A program made the translations under genes and the position numbers. The notes under the pieces were generated by a model. The model was not told where the DNA came from. It saw only the letters and a list, made by a program, of their open reading frames with translations, and did not search any database. A stretch of 64,000 bases of DNA from CAYWXK01 sp964462515 (GTDB lineage Bacteria > Planctomycetota > Phycisphaerae > Sedimentisphaerales > Anaerobacaceae), in NCBI GenBank assembly GCA_964462515.1, contig CAYWXK010000019.1, positions 15,428 through 79,427 on the forward strand. The letters run 5' to 3'. Position 1 is the first letter of the stretch. Every line of letters starts with the position of its first letter. Positions 1 to 9,122 of the stretch are shown here, piece by piece.

Positions 1-1145
1 ATCTCAAGCGAGCGCTGCAGGATGAGCTTGCAAAAAGTATCCAGATGATAGAGGGAGTAGTCTTTGCACGCGTTCATTTAGTTAGCTCGGAACAGACTCT
101 TTTTACATCTGAAGGCGCCAAATCAAGCGCTTCAGTAGTTATTCGACTAAAGCCCGGTTACAGATTAAGCGCCCAGACTGTGGCAGCTATTACGCATATG
201 GTATCCGGCAGCGTTGAAGGGCTCAAATCGGAAAACGTAACGGTGATAGATAGTCAGGGGACACTATTATCCGGCAAGTCAGAGCAGACTATGGTTCAGG
301 GTGCAGGCACGGTTCAGGATTACAAAGAGCGCGTGGAGAGTAGTCTGGCACGTAAAATTGAGGATATGCTCACTGTTGTTTTAGGGGCTGGAAGAGCAGT
401 GGTAGGTGTCAGCGCTGTCATTGATATGAACAGCGTCAGCACCGTTACAGAGACTTACGACCCGACTGCGAAGGTGGCCTCAAAAGAGGAGATAAAAAGC
501 GGGACCGAAACCGAAAGTGGCAGCACACCTGCGGGCGGCGGGCCTGCGACGACGGGCGGCACGAAAAAGGTTGATGAAACGGTCCTCACTGAATATGAGG
601 TCGGCAAAACAGTAAAGCAGCAGGTTATGCTACCAGGCGAAATAAAATCCCTATCGGTTTCGGCATTCGTTGACTTATCAAAATCAGATGCTAACGAAGC
701 AGGAGCTGGCGGCAGCAGCGGAATGATAATGCAATTAACGGATGTGGAGCAAATTATTAGAAATGCAGTTGGGTTGAGGGAAACAGACTTACTGAAAGTT
801 GTTAATGTTAAGTTTCACCGCCCGACAGAAATGCTGACGGATGAGAAGGAATCGAACTGGTCACGTTACATAGCGATTGCTCGCCACGCTTCTTTAGGGG
901 TTATGGCGATATGTGCGCTCCTTGTGCTGAAAATACTCAAAGGCGGCAAAAAGAAAGCGGAAGCGGCGGCAGCAGCGATGCCAATGCAATTACCCGGTGC
1001 TGAAGGAACTATCGGCTTTTTGCCCGCTGAAACCGGAAAAGCCGAGACAATGGCGATACGCAGGCAGATTGCCAATGCTTTACACCATAATCCTGAACAA
1101 GCCAGACAATTATTTGCAAGCTGGGTAGAGGAAAAGGGAGGGTAG
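1..1145 (+). CDS. fliF: Flagellar MS-ring protein FliF (C-terminal part, 5' end outside window)
   Basis: FliF forms the membrane MS ring, the base on which the rod, C ring and export gate are built. The reading frame is open from the first bases (frame of position 3), so the gene starts upstream of the window. Near the left edge it encodes the conserved stretch ARVHLV of the second ring-building domain. A glycine/serine/threonine-rich linker follows, then a transmembrane helix at about residues 278-296 counted from the ATG at 45 (SLGVMAICALLVLKIL). The cytoplasmic tail ends in the short FliG-binding helix (NPEQARQLFASWVEEKGG). It is the first visible gene of a tightly packed operon, with fliG starting 4 bp downstream. 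Identity is secure from the motifs and from the fliG neighbour. Confidence 0.95.
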   Translation, partial: LKRALQDELAKSIQMIEGVVFARVHLVSSEQTLFTSEGAKSSASVVIRLKPGYRLSAQTVAAITHMVSGSVEGLKSENVTVIDSQGTLLSGKSEQTMVQGAGTVQDYKERVESSLARKIEDMLTVVLGAGRAVVGVSAVIDMNSVSTVTETYDPTAKVASKEEIKSGTETESGSTPAGGGPATTGGTKKVDETVLTEYEVGKTVKQQVMLPGEIKSLSVSAFVDLSKSDANEAGAGGSSGMIMQLTDVEQIIRNAVGLRETDLLKVVNVKFHRPTEMLTDEKESNWSRYIAIARHASLGVMAICALLVLKILKGGKKKAEAAAAAMPMQLPGAEGTIGFLPAETGKAETMAIRRQIANALHHNPEQARQLFASWVEEKGG

Positions 1146-1149
1146 ATAA

Positions 1150-2154
1150 GTGGGATTAACAGGCAAACAAAAAGCTGCGATGCTTCTTATGAGCTTAGAC
1201 CCCGCCACTGCCGGGGAATTGATGAAAGGCATTGACCAGCAGGTAGTCCAGGAGTTAGCGGTGGAGGTGGCGTATCTTGATGCAGCGGGCTACCGCAGCA
1301 GCACACAGAGCATGGAGCTTGCGCGAGAATTTTACAAGTCACTTAAGACCAAGGAAGAAGGTTTTGAGCTTAATAATTTTCTGAAAGAAATGCTCAGAAG
1401 CACGGTCGGCAGCGAAAAGGCTGAGCAAATTCAAACCGGCTTACAGGAATTGCTATGGAAGCGAGACCCCTTTATATCCATTCGTTCCGTTGATTCGCGG
1501 ACGATAGCATCGGTTCTTGAAGGCGAGCATCCTCAAGCTGCTGCGGTGGTCCTGTCGGAATTGCCTGCAAAGAAAGGTTCAGAGGTGCTTGGCCTTCTTG
1601 GCGAAGGTGTTCGCATCAGCGCTATCAGAAGAATGACCGGTTATGAGTCTGTAACTATAGAGGCAAAGGTACGAGTAGCAGAAATGGTTCGCAGACGTAT
1701 TAAAGGTATCAAAAGCGCTGGTGCAGCAATAGCGGCACAAGCGCAGCCTGAACAATCGCTGCGCAAAGTTGCCGTTATTTTGCGAAGTCTTGGTAAAGAG
1801 CTTCGAGACGGGCTGCTCGGCGCCATCCAGGGAAAAGATGCAAAGGCCGGTGAAACGATAACCAACTTGATGATAGTGTGGGAGGACATTCCACAGGTTG
1901 CCGACAGGTCACTGCAGGGAGCGCTACGAGGAATTGATGCGAGAAAACTGGCATTAGCGTTTCACAAAGCCGATGAAATTATTGTCAAGAAAATCAGGTC
2001 AAATATCTCTGAGCGTCTTTCTGCTACGGTGGATGAGGAGACATCACTTATGTCGGCTCCCAAGAAAAAAGATATTGAAGAGGCAAAAGAAGAGATTGTT
2101 CGAATTTTGCGTGGAATGAATCAGAAGGGCGAACTTGCTTTTGTAGAAGAATGA
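1150..2154 (+). CDS. fliG: Flagellar motor switch protein FliG
   Basis: FliG is the C-ring protein that couples stator force to rotation. The 334-residue product has normal length. The N-terminal domain starts GLTGKQKAAMLLMSLDP, the middle domain carries the EHPQ motif (residues 126-129), and the C-terminal torque domain includes the charged helix DARKLALAFHKADE. It uses a GTG start at 1150, four bases after the fliF stop, with an AGGGAGG ribosome binding site just upstream. Nothing looks broken. FliM encoded at 44570 appears to lack the usual GGxG loop that contacts EHPQ, so the FliG-FliM interface may differ from the textbook one. Confidence 0.96.
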   Translation: MGLTGKQKAAMLLMSLDPATAGELMKGIDQQVVQELAVEVAYLDAAGYRSSTQSMELAREFYKSLKTKEEGFELNNFLKEMLRSTVGSEKAEQIQTGLQELLWKRDPFISIRSVDSRTIASVLEGEHPQAAAVVLSELPAKKGSEVLGLLGEGVRISAIRRMTGYESVTIEAKVRVAEMVRRRIKGIKSAGAAIAAQAQPEQSLRKVAVILRSLGKELRDGLLGAIQGKDAKAGETITNLMIVWEDIPQVADRSLQGALRGIDARKLALAFHKADEIIVKKIRSNISERLSATVDEETSLMSAPKKKDIEEAKEEIVRILRGMNQKGELAFVEE

Positions 2155-2163
2155 AAAAATATA

Positions 2164-2772
2164 ATGGTTAGCACAGTTACAATCAAACTCTTGAAGCCGA
2201 TTAAATCGGTGGAGATTTTAGATGGTGGCGACCAGCAGGCAGACTGCAGTTTGTCACCCGGTGAAGCATCAGCCGGATACGAATTAAATAGCAGCAAGAC
2301 TTCAAACGTGCCGAGAGTCACTCCATCGCAGGATTTAGAAGCTCAAAAGATTGCATTTATGCAGAACTGTCGGGTGCTCAATGGTGTGGTTGTTAAGTTA
2401 AATGAGTTTTGCGAAAAGATATTTGCCGAGCACAGAGAAGAAATTGCCAGACTTTCAGTGGAAATTGCCAGGAAGATATTGATGCAAAAAGTGCAAGATG
2501 GTGACTACGAAATCGAATCCATTATCAAGGAAGCGCTTAAAAACATCCCTACAAGGCAGGATGTGGTGGTTCACGTTAATCCGGAAGATTTTACTGGGTG
2601 TCAGAAGGCAGGACAAGATGAGCCAAACGGCATTCTATCCGGCATCAAGTTTGTTTCCGACCCGAATATCGGGCGAGCAGAATGTTTAGTTGAAAGTCCC
2701 AAAGGGATTATTCGGTCGTTGATAGACGAACACCTCGAACAAATCGGCAAAGCTCTTCAAAAGGCGGAATAA
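2164..2772 (+). CDS. fliH: Flagellar export regulator FliH-like protein
   Basis: FliH is the peripheral-stalk-like partner of the FliI ATPase in the type III export apparatus. The 202-residue product sits exactly between fliG and fliI. Its middle has helical, charged sequence (about residues 65-115, REEIARLSVEIARKILMQKV) typical of FliH/YscL. The C-terminal half has the FliH-family globular pattern, including VVVHVNPEDF and RAECLVESPKGII. Assignment rests on this weak family pattern plus position. The ribosome binding site is poor, so translation may be coupled to fliG, whose stop lies 9 bp upstream. Confidence 0.88.
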   Translation: MVSTVTIKLLKPIKSVEILDGGDQQADCSLSPGEASAGYELNSSKTSNVPRVTPSQDLEAQKIAFMQNCRVLNGVVVKLNEFCEKIFAEHREEIARLSVEIARKILMQKVQDGDYEIESIIKEALKNIPTRQDVVVHVNPEDFTGCQKAGQDEPNGILSGIKFVSDPNIGRAECLVESPKGIIRSLIDEHLEQIGKALQKAE

Positions 2773-2775
2773 TTT

Positions 2776-4137
2776 ATGAGTGTAACTAAAGTCGGTGAGC
2801 CGGTAATTGATTTTGAGAAATTTCACAGTGCACTTAGGCAGGTGAATTTGATGGCCTGCCAGGGTTTGGTAGTGCGAGTGTCCGGATTAACGGTCGAATC
2901 TGCGGGGCCGATGGTGGCATTAGGCGAGCTTTGCGGCATCCAAATCCGTGGGAGCAGGCGAGTCTTGGCCGAAGTTGTAGGATTTCAGAACGACCATTTG
3001 ATTTTGCTGCCATTAGAGCATATAGAGGGTATCTCGCCGGGCGATATAGTAACGGCACGAACCACACCGAGATATATTACGTTAAGCGAGCAGATATTAG
3101 GCAGGGTAATAAACGGGCTTGCAGAACCGATTGATAATAAAGGGCCTCTGGTGGGGACAGAAAAGAAGGCATTAGATACGGGCAGTCCGCCGCCTTTGAG
3201 CCGGAAGAAAATTACAAGCCCTTTAGCTTTAGGAATAAGGTCGATGGACGGGGTCCTGACGTGCGGGAAAGGACAGCGAATAGGTATCTTCTCGGGCAGC
3301 GGAGTAGGCAAAAGTGTGCTGCTCGGTGACATTGCCAATTCGAGTGAGGCAGATGTCAACATAGTTGCATTGATAGGCGAGCGAGGGCGTGAGGTTCGTG
3401 AGTTTTTGGAAGGAGACCTTGGGCCGGAAGGTTTGGCCCGCAGCGTGGTTGTGGTTGCCCAATCAGATTCGCCGCCGATACAGCGAGTAAAGGCTGCGTT
3501 CGTGGCAGTGACGGTTGCCGAGCATTTCCGCGACAAAGGCAAGAATGTTCTATTTATGATGGATTCGCTCACTCGCTTTGCGCAGGCACAGCGAGAGATA
3601 GGTCTTGCTGCCGGTGAGCCGCCTGCAACAAAGGGCTACTGCCCGAGCGTTTTTTCACTTATGCCCAGACTTGTCGAGCGATTGGGATGTGCCGAAAACG
3701 GGAGCATCACCGGCATCTTGACTGTGCTTGTTGAGAACGATGACCTGGCAGACCCTGTGGCTGACAGTGCAAGGAGTTTGCTGGATGGACATATAGTTCT
3801 TTCAAGAAAATTAGCCGACAGGGGACATTACCCGGCGGTGGACATTTTACAAAGTGTCAGCCGATTGATGCCTGCGGTAGTAAATAAAGAGCATAGATTG
3901 GCTGCTCAGAAGCTAAAAGAAATATATGCGATTTATGCCGATGCGGAGGACCTTATAAACATCGGAGCGTTCTCGCCCGGCAGCAATCGGCGGATTGATG
4001 GGGCGATAGCATTGATTGACAGGATAAACAGATTTCTTGTTCAGCCCATCCGTGAGAGGACATCGTATGAAGAGACTACAAAACAACTAATTACTCTCAG
4101 CAAAGCGTGGGACAAGCTGATAGGTGTCGAAAGTTAA
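2776..4137 (+). CDS. fliI: Flagellum-specific ATPase FliI
   Basis: FliI is the F1-beta-like ATPase that helps unload export chaperones at the type III gate. The 453-residue product has the P-loop GSGVGKS at about residues 174-180 and the family block GERGREVREF. It also has the Walker B region VLFMMDSLTRFAQAQREIGL and the SVFSLMPRLVERLG segment. Length and domain order are standard. The gene starts 3 bp after fliH and is followed by fliJ 12 bp downstream, the usual HIJ order. Confidence 0.97.
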   Translation: MSVTKVGEPVIDFEKFHSALRQVNLMACQGLVVRVSGLTVESAGPMVALGELCGIQIRGSRRVLAEVVGFQNDHLILLPLEHIEGISPGDIVTARTTPRYITLSEQILGRVINGLAEPIDNKGPLVGTEKKALDTGSPPPLSRKKITSPLALGIRSMDGVLTCGKGQRIGIFSGSGVGKSVLLGDIANSSEADVNIVALIGERGREVREFLEGDLGPEGLARSVVVVAQSDSPPIQRVKAAFVAVTVAEHFRDKGKNVLFMMDSLTRFAQAQREIGLAAGEPPATKGYCPSVFSLMPRLVERLGCAENGSITGILTVLVENDDLADPVADSARSLLDGHIVLSRKLADRGHYPAVDILQSVSRLMPAVVNKEHRLAAQKLKEIYAIYADAEDLINIGAFSPGSNRRIDGAIALIDRINRFLVQPIRERTSYEETTKQLITLSKAWDKLIGVES

Positions 4138-4149
4138 GCTGGTAATTAA

Positions 4150-4647
4150 ATGAAACGGTTTGCATGGCGACTGCAACGCGTCCTTGACGTTAAGACAAAG
4201 CTGGAACAAAAGAAAAGGGCGGAATTGCTTGAAATAACTCAAAAGCTGATAGAGACACATGGTGAGCTGCTGACACAGCAAAAGATATTAGAAGAGATAA
4301 TTGATGAGTTAAATAAGGAAAATCCGCAGAAGCGTCTGGGTAAACAAGAATTTTTCTTAAGACATTCAACGGCAACCGATGAGCAGATTAAAAAGCTCAA
4401 AGATAAAGTAAGAGCGCTCGAATTACAACAAAGAGAAAAGATTGATGAGCTTTTGAAGGTCAGAAGATTCAAGGAAGGCCTGGAAAGATTGCGAGCAAAG
4501 GCAAAGGAAGAATTTATAAAAGAGCAGGAAAAACTTGAGCAAAAAGAGCTGGATGAAGGGGCGACAGTTTCATTTGCCCGAAAAATGATAAAAGAAAACG
4601 ATACCGGCAATGATAAGAGCTATATCGCAGCAGTATTTGGTAAATAA
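4150..4647 (+). CDS. fliJ: Flagellar export protein FliJ
   Basis: FliJ is the gamma-like coiled coil that sits in the FliI ring and links it to FlhA. The 165-residue product opens with FAWRLQRVLDVKTKLEQ, the usual FliJ N-terminal pattern (F.RLq.vLd.r). Nearly the whole protein is a charged heptad-type coiled coil. Sequence conservation in this family is low, so position after fliI carries much of the weight. A motE-like coiled-coil gene follows after 30 bp. Confidence 0.88.
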   Translation: MKRFAWRLQRVLDVKTKLEQKKRAELLEITQKLIETHGELLTQQKILEEIIDELNKENPQKRLGKQEFFLRHSTATDEQIKKLKDKVRALELQQREKIDELLKVRRFKEGLERLRAKAKEEFIKEQEKLEQKELDEGATVSFARKMIKENDTGNDKSYIAAVFGK

Positions 4648-4677
4648 ATATAGTGGTGTAAATTCAGGAGAAAAACC

Positions 4678-5400
4678 GTGAGTAAGAAGCGAATAATAAT
4701 AATGGCGGCGGCAGGATTGGTGAGCTTTGGAGGTGCACTTGTCATCGGATGGCTAACCGGCTCAGGCCAGAGTATCGATCCGAATCAGGTAACAGTTACA
4801 GGCCAGGAGAGCAAATTAAAGCCGGCACAGGCATCAATCGGGATTCCCAGTATAACCCGCACTGGTGAGACCTCGACAAAGACAGCTACTATGGAAAGGC
4901 AGCTACAAGATTTTATTATCGAAATGCGAGAAAAGATGCGTGAGTATAACAGCAAGCTGCAAAGTCTTCAGACGCGAGAGCAGAGACTTCAAATGACCCA
5001 GGATGTGCTGAAGAAGGATATCAATGACTTAAATAATCTGCGAACAGAAGTCTCTTCAATGATTGCTCGACTCAAAGAGGAACGGGATAAGTTATTAAAG
5101 ACCAGACTTGAGATTTCTCAGGCGGAAAAGGGCAATTTAACAACCGTAGCAGCAGCTTACGACAAAATGGATGCAAGCAGCGCCAGTAAGATATTAGCCA
5201 GTATGTGTACGGGCGGCGTTACCCAAAAACAAGATGGACAAGTCAGACTATGGGCAACCGGTTTTGATGATGCGGTAAAAATTCTACATTATATGGGCGA
5301 AAGGACAAAGGCCAAGCTGCTGGCCGAGTTAGTTAATTCGGAGCCGAAACTTACAGCAGCTTTGTGTGAAAGATTAAAACAAATAAATGAGGTAAGATAG
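4678..5400 (+). CDS. MotE-like membrane-anchored coiled-coil protein (stator chaperone candidate)
   Basis: The 240-residue product starts at GTG with AGGAG upstream. Residues 5-27 form one transmembrane helix. Residues about 75-150 are a coiled coil. The C-terminal region (about 155-240, ASSASKILASM and AVKILHYMGERTKAKLLAEL) resembles the MgtE-N/FliG-middle fold found in MotE. MotE is known in other bacteria as a periplasmic chaperone needed for stator function. The gene sits directly in front of motA and motB, which fits that role. The functional call is inferred from architecture and context only. Confidence 0.75.
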   Translation: MSKKRIIIMAAAGLVSFGGALVIGWLTGSGQSIDPNQVTVTGQESKLKPAQASIGIPSITRTGETSTKTATMERQLQDFIIEMREKMREYNSKLQSLQTREQRLQMTQDVLKKDINDLNNLRTEVSSMIARLKEERDKLLKTRLEISQAEKGNLTTVAAAYDKMDASSASKILASMCTGGVTQKQDGQVRLWATGFDDAVKILHYMGERTKAKLLAELVNSEPKLTAALCERLKQINEVR

Positions 5401-5404
5401 TTTT

Positions 5405-6175
5405 ATGGACATTGCAACAATAGTAGGAACGATTCTGGGCTTTTTAGTTATTGCCTGGGCGATTATGATGGGTGGAAGCTGGACCATATTCGTTGATTAT
5501 CCTTCGATGGCGATTACTATCGGCGGAATGCTGTGTGCGACAATGATACATTTTTCGCTGCCGCAATTTCTAGGGATATTTTCGGTAATAAAAAAGACAA
5601 TCGTGGCCAAGATACCATCGTCATCTGAGCTGATTCAAAGGATGGTCAACTACGCTGCAATCAACAGACGTGACGGCACGCTTGCGCTGGAACAGGAGGT
5701 CGGCAAGCTGGACAATTTATTTTTTGCCAAGAGCTTGCAAATGGTTGTAGATGGTAAAAACAGCGACCAGATTCGGGACCTTCTGGGTCTGGAAATTCAA
5801 TATCTTCAGGAGCGCCACGCGAACGGCAAAAAGATTCTGGAGTTTATGGGTTCTTCGGCTCCTGCTTTTGGAATGATAGGAACACTTATCGGGCTGGTTC
5901 AGATGCTAAGGAGTATGACGTCACCTGAGGCAATAGGAGCCGGAATGGCGGTGGCTTTGATTACGACATTTTATGGCGCATTTGCAGCTAACCTGATTTT
6001 TATACCATTAGCAGGAAAGCTGGGACTTTATTCCAAAGCGGAGACAACTGCTATGGAAATGATTGTAGAAGGCACGTGCGCTATTTCGCGAGGTGAAAAT
6101 CCGACCGGCATCCGGGATACGCTGCAGGCATTCGTTTCACAAAAACACAGAGAGGAAATAAAGGCGACCATATAA
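5405..6175 (+). CDS. motA: Flagellar motor stator protein MotA
   Basis: MotA forms the pentameric stator ring that rotates around MotB and drives the C ring. The 256-residue product has four predicted membrane segments. The first two are at the N terminus (IVGTILGFLVIAWAIMMGG, then MAITIGGMLCATMIHFSL). The conserved prolines and glycines are in SSAPAFGMIGTLIGLVQML and in the last helix, ALITTFYGAFAANLIFIPLA. The cytoplasmic loop has the charged patch that meets FliG. The stop overlaps the next start by 1 bp (TAATG), so motA and motB are translationally coupled. Confidence 0.96.
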   Translation: MDIATIVGTILGFLVIAWAIMMGGSWTIFVDYPSMAITIGGMLCATMIHFSLPQFLGIFSVIKKTIVAKIPSSSELIQRMVNYAAINRRDGTLALEQEVGKLDNLFFAKSLQMVVDGKNSDQIRDLLGLEIQYLQERHANGKKILEFMGSSAPAFGMIGTLIGLVQMLRSMTSPEAIGAGMAVALITTFYGAFAANLIFIPLAGKLGLYSKAETTAMEMIVEGTCAISRGENPTGIRDTLQAFVSQKHREEIKATI

Positions 6176-6882
6176 TGGCTTCCACGAAAAAACAGCCAAC
6201 ACCTGAAGAAGAGCCGGGGGCGCCGGAATGGATGCTGACTTTCAGCGATTGTATGACGCTGCTGCTTACGTTTTTTGTGCTTCTTATAACTTTTTCGGCC
6301 CCAGGTAACAGCGAAATTAAAGGCTTGAGCAATGTTATTACCAGACTTTTGCCGGGTATCGACTGGGCAACCGAGACATATCAGGATTCGCTGGTTGAGT
6401 ATCTTGAACTTCAGGCAGCAGCAGGCACAGAGACAGGCAGCGAAAAGCCGACTCTGGAAAATGGGACTAAAGGCGGCCTAAAATCAACATCAGCATCCTC
6501 TGACTTCGACAGGGCAAAGATGTTTTCGATACCATCTGAAAGGGTCTTTTTCGGGAGAGGCTCTGTCATATCTGCTGAAGGCCGAGTTGTTCTGGCTACT
6601 ATCGCATCGCTTCTGCGCAAAACAACAAACAGAGTGGTTATTTGCGAGTATGGTCCTAAAGAAGATAAAGGCAGTCAAGAATTTGGTCTAAATCGAACGT
6701 GGGTAGTGTTGGAATACCTGACAGCAAAACACGGCCTTGACAGAAACCGATTTAACATTTCAAGTGTGTCGGCGAGAGTGGTTACAGACCAGAATCCTGA
6801 TAACAATAGGACAGTTCAGCCAGAAACGATAGATAAACGGACGCTTGAAATTACCATATTGGACAGGAGCAGCTACAATTGA
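6175..6882 (+). CDS. motB: Flagellar motor stator protein MotB
   Basis: MotB is the ion-conducting, peptidoglycan-binding stator subunit. The 235-residue product has a short N-terminal tail and one transmembrane helix (about residues 20-41). The helix carries the essential acidic residue Asp25 in TFSDCMTLLLTFFVLL. The C-terminal OmpA-like domain spans about residues 115-230, with NRTWVVLEYL matching the usual sugar-binding helix region. It overlaps motA by 1 bp and the second motB-like gene by 4 bp. It is the catalytically competent one of the two adjacent paralogues. Whether it conducts protons or sodium cannot be told from sequence alone. Confidence 0.94.
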   Translation: MASTKKQPTPEEEPGAPEWMLTFSDCMTLLLTFFVLLITFSAPGNSEIKGLSNVITRLLPGIDWATETYQDSLVEYLELQAAAGTETGSEKPTLENGTKGGLKSTSASSDFDRAKMFSIPSERVFFGRGSVISAEGRVVLATIASLLRKTTNRVVICEYGPKEDKGSQEFGLNRTWVVLEYLTAKHGLDRNRFNISSVSARVVTDQNPDNNRTVQPETIDKRTLEITILDRSSYN

Positions 6883-7598
6883 GAAAGAAGCATAGAATTG
6901 AGGAAAGCTCTGCCAAAGCTCCCGCATATATTGTAACGTTTTCCACTTTGATAACACTGCTGCTTTCGTTTTTTATAGTGCTTCTTAGTATGGGAACAAC
7001 ACAAGATAACACGCTCTTCGACCGGGGCTACCAGGGAGGATTTCTGGAATCATTTAAGAGAGGGTTCGGGATTAGACAAACCTTTGACTTTAAGTCTTTA
7101 GGGAAAAAATATTCTATAAGCGAACCTGATGAAGAATATGAAGGAAGAACTCCGGATGTAAACACAGAAAGGCTCAGAAGAATTATCAAAAAGCTGGGCC
7201 AATCTATGAACATCAGGCCTTCACCGATAGCAGCCAAAAAGACGGATTTTTCCGTGACAGACATCCATTTCTCACCCGGAGAGGCGGCGTTAGATGAGCC
7301 GGCAAAGAAGTTTTTGAGTGAATTTTGTTTGAATTTGCAGCGAAATCCGGGCTCCGAGGCATTAAAGCTCTACGTGCTTGGTATAGCCGGTGACCAGGCA
7401 AATGAAAAAGAGCAGTGGATGGTCTCGGCGAGACGTGCTCAAGTAGTGGCAGACTTTATGAAGAACACTTTGCCTGAGGAGCTAAACTGGCCTGTTTATT
7501 GCTGGGGAGCAGGCCCTGGAGGCGAATGGGTAGAGCAACACAGCCCGACTTCAAAACAATTGCATATCTTGATTGCCGTTTTACGGGGCAATGATTAA
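6879..7598 (+). CDS. Second MotB-like protein lacking the ion-binding aspartate
   Basis: The 239-residue product has the MotB layout: one transmembrane helix at about residues 18-39 and an OmpA-like C-terminal domain (FLSEFCLNLQRNPG onwards, with SARRAQVVADFMKN). The helix reads TFSTLITLLLSFFIVLL, so the position of the conductive Asp is Thr23 (codon 6945-6947). It starts at TTG inside a TTGA overlap with the motB stop, which means tight coupling. Without Asp it should not conduct ions by itself. It may pair with the upstream MotB as a structural half, or anchor something else to the wall. The family call is firm and the role is inferred. Confidence 0.85.
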   Translation: MRKKHRIEESSAKAPAYIVTFSTLITLLLSFFIVLLSMGTTQDNTLFDRGYQGGFLESFKRGFGIRQTFDFKSLGKKYSISEPDEEYEGRTPDVNTERLRRIIKKLGQSMNIRPSPIAAKKTDFSVTDIHFSPGEAALDEPAKKFLSEFCLNLQRNPGSEALKLYVLGIAGDQANEKEQWMVSARRAQVVADFMKNTLPEELNWPVYCWGAGPGGEWVEQHSPTSKQLHILIAVLRGND

Positions 7599-7607
7599 CC
7601 GGTCAGT

Positions 7608-8219
7608 TTGTCAATTTTTTCGACAGTCTGCACAATTATCCGTCAATATCGTCCCAATAAAAGCCTATTCATACGTATTAACGCCCATTTTAGGTATTCC
7701 GGCACACGATTTGCGGTTTTATCCGGCGTGGCGCCATATAAAAGAAAATCTGTTTTGATTCTGACAATAGGTGCACTTGGCATTGCAGCATTGGTTCTAT
7801 GCACAGGCCAATCGGCTGAGCATAAAAATTCGAAATTTGAAACGCAAAATTCGAAACAAGCAGCCGCATCACTATTCGCCAATGACCCCAATTTTGCCGG
7901 CCGGTCGGACAGCAGCCTTAGCAGCCGGGAAATGTTCTTTAAGCTGATGATTTCGGTTTTATTGGTAGGCGGTCTGGGTGCGGCGGCAATTTATACCTCC
8001 AAGAAGCTATTGCCAAGAATTACCAACCTGCCGGGTAAAAAGATTCGCATCATTGAAACGGTTCATCTCGGGCCGCGTAAGGCGATACATCTGGTCGAAA
8101 TCGGCAATCAGCGGATATTAGTCGGCAGCACAAATGAAAATATCAGGAAACTGGCGGACGTAACTGATGCCTTCGTAGATTTTTCTGCGAAGACAATCAG
8201 CGATGATGCGGAGATATAA
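7608..8219 (+). CDS. fliO: Flagellar biosynthesis protein FliO
   Basis: FliO is a small membrane protein that assists assembly of the FliP ring. Residues about 110-203 carry the family signature: a membrane helix (FKLMISVLLVGGLGAAAIYT) followed by RIIETVHLGPRKAIHLVEIG and RILVGSTNENIRKLADV. The start is uncertain. The longest frame begins at TTG 7608 with no clear ribosome binding site. GTG 7728 would give a protein opening with APYKRKSVLILTIGALG, which looks like a normal signal peptide. The stop overlaps the fliP start by 1 bp. Confidence 0.85.
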   Translation: MSIFSTVCTIIRQYRPNKSLFIRINAHFRYSGTRFAVLSGVAPYKRKSVLILTIGALGIAALVLCTGQSAEHKNSKFETQNSKQAAASLFANDPNFAGRSDSSLSSREMFFKLMISVLLVGGLGAAAIYTSKKLLPRITNLPGKKIRIIETVHLGPRKAIHLVEIGNQRILVGSTNENIRKLADVTDAFVDFSAKTISDDAEI

Positions 8220-9082
8220 TGACAGGTAAGTTTGCAAAAACGATTTTTGTTTTAATTGTTTCGCTGGCATTTAGCGGTTTATCGTTTGGTCAGAATAGTA
8301 ACAAGACTATGAAACCTGTTTTGTTGCCACAATTTATTCAGGCGAAAACAGCAGCGGACAATTCGGCAAAAAACTCTTCCGGAAACAGTGTTCCGAGTAT
8401 CACAGACCTGATGACGGTTATAGATAAGGCGACCAGCAATCAAGCCAAGGGCAAAGACTGGTCAACGCCCGTCAAGCTTGTAATTATTTTTACGGGGCTG
8501 GCGATTTTACCGAGTCTGCTGGTGATGATGACTTCGTTCACGAGGATAGTGATTGTTCTGTCATTTGTTCGACGGGCATTAACAACACAGACTATACCAC
8601 CTACGATTGCGATTATCGGTTTAGCTTTGTTTTTGACGCTCTATACGATGGCTCCGACATTTGCGAAAATCAATACAGATGCGATTAAGCCTTATCTTGC
8701 GGACCAGATTGATTTTCAAACGGCAGGCGGCAGGGCGAGCAATTGCATCAAAGAATTTATGCTGCGTCAGAGCAGGGAATCAGATTTAGCACTTTTTGTG
8801 CGAATGGCGAAGATTGATCCGCCGGCCAAACCGATGGATATCGGGATGCACATTGTTGTTCCTGCGTTTATCATAAGCGAGTTTCGGACTGCATTTGAGA
8901 TAGGCTGCCTTCTATTTATTCCATTTCTTTTAGTGGACTTAGTTATTGCGAGCGTTTTGCTCAGCGCTGGTATGATGATGCTGCCGCCGGTGATGATTTC
9001 GCTGCCCTTCAAGCTGATATTATTTATTCTCGTTGACGGATGGGCGCTGCTGGCAAAAAGTCTTAGTTTAAGTTTTAGGTAA
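8219..9082 (+). CDS. fliP: Flagellar type III export gate protein FliP
   Basis: FliP makes the pentameric core of the export gate in the MS ring. The 287-residue product has a cleavable signal peptide (about residues 1-24), a Ser/Asn-rich linker and four membrane helices. Family blocks include MMTSFTRIVIVLSFVRRALT, VPAFIISEFRTAFEIGCLLF and MMMLPPVMISLPFKLILFI. The length is typical for forms with a periplasmic linker. It lies directly after fliO and before fliQ, the usual fliOPQR order. Confidence 0.97.
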   Translation: MTGKFAKTIFVLIVSLAFSGLSFGQNSNKTMKPVLLPQFIQAKTAADNSAKNSSGNSVPSITDLMTVIDKATSNQAKGKDWSTPVKLVIIFTGLAILPSLLVMMTSFTRIVIVLSFVRRALTTQTIPPTIAIIGLALFLTLYTMAPTFAKINTDAIKPYLADQIDFQTAGGRASNCIKEFMLRQSRESDLALFVRMAKIDPPAKPMDIGMHIVVPAFIISEFRTAFEIGCLLFIPFLLVDLVIASVLLSAGMMMLPPVMISLPFKLILFILVDGWALLAKSLSLSFR

Positions 9083-9122
9083 ACAAGCCCGAAGAGTCGG
9101 GATTTTTCTAAAGGATTAACGG

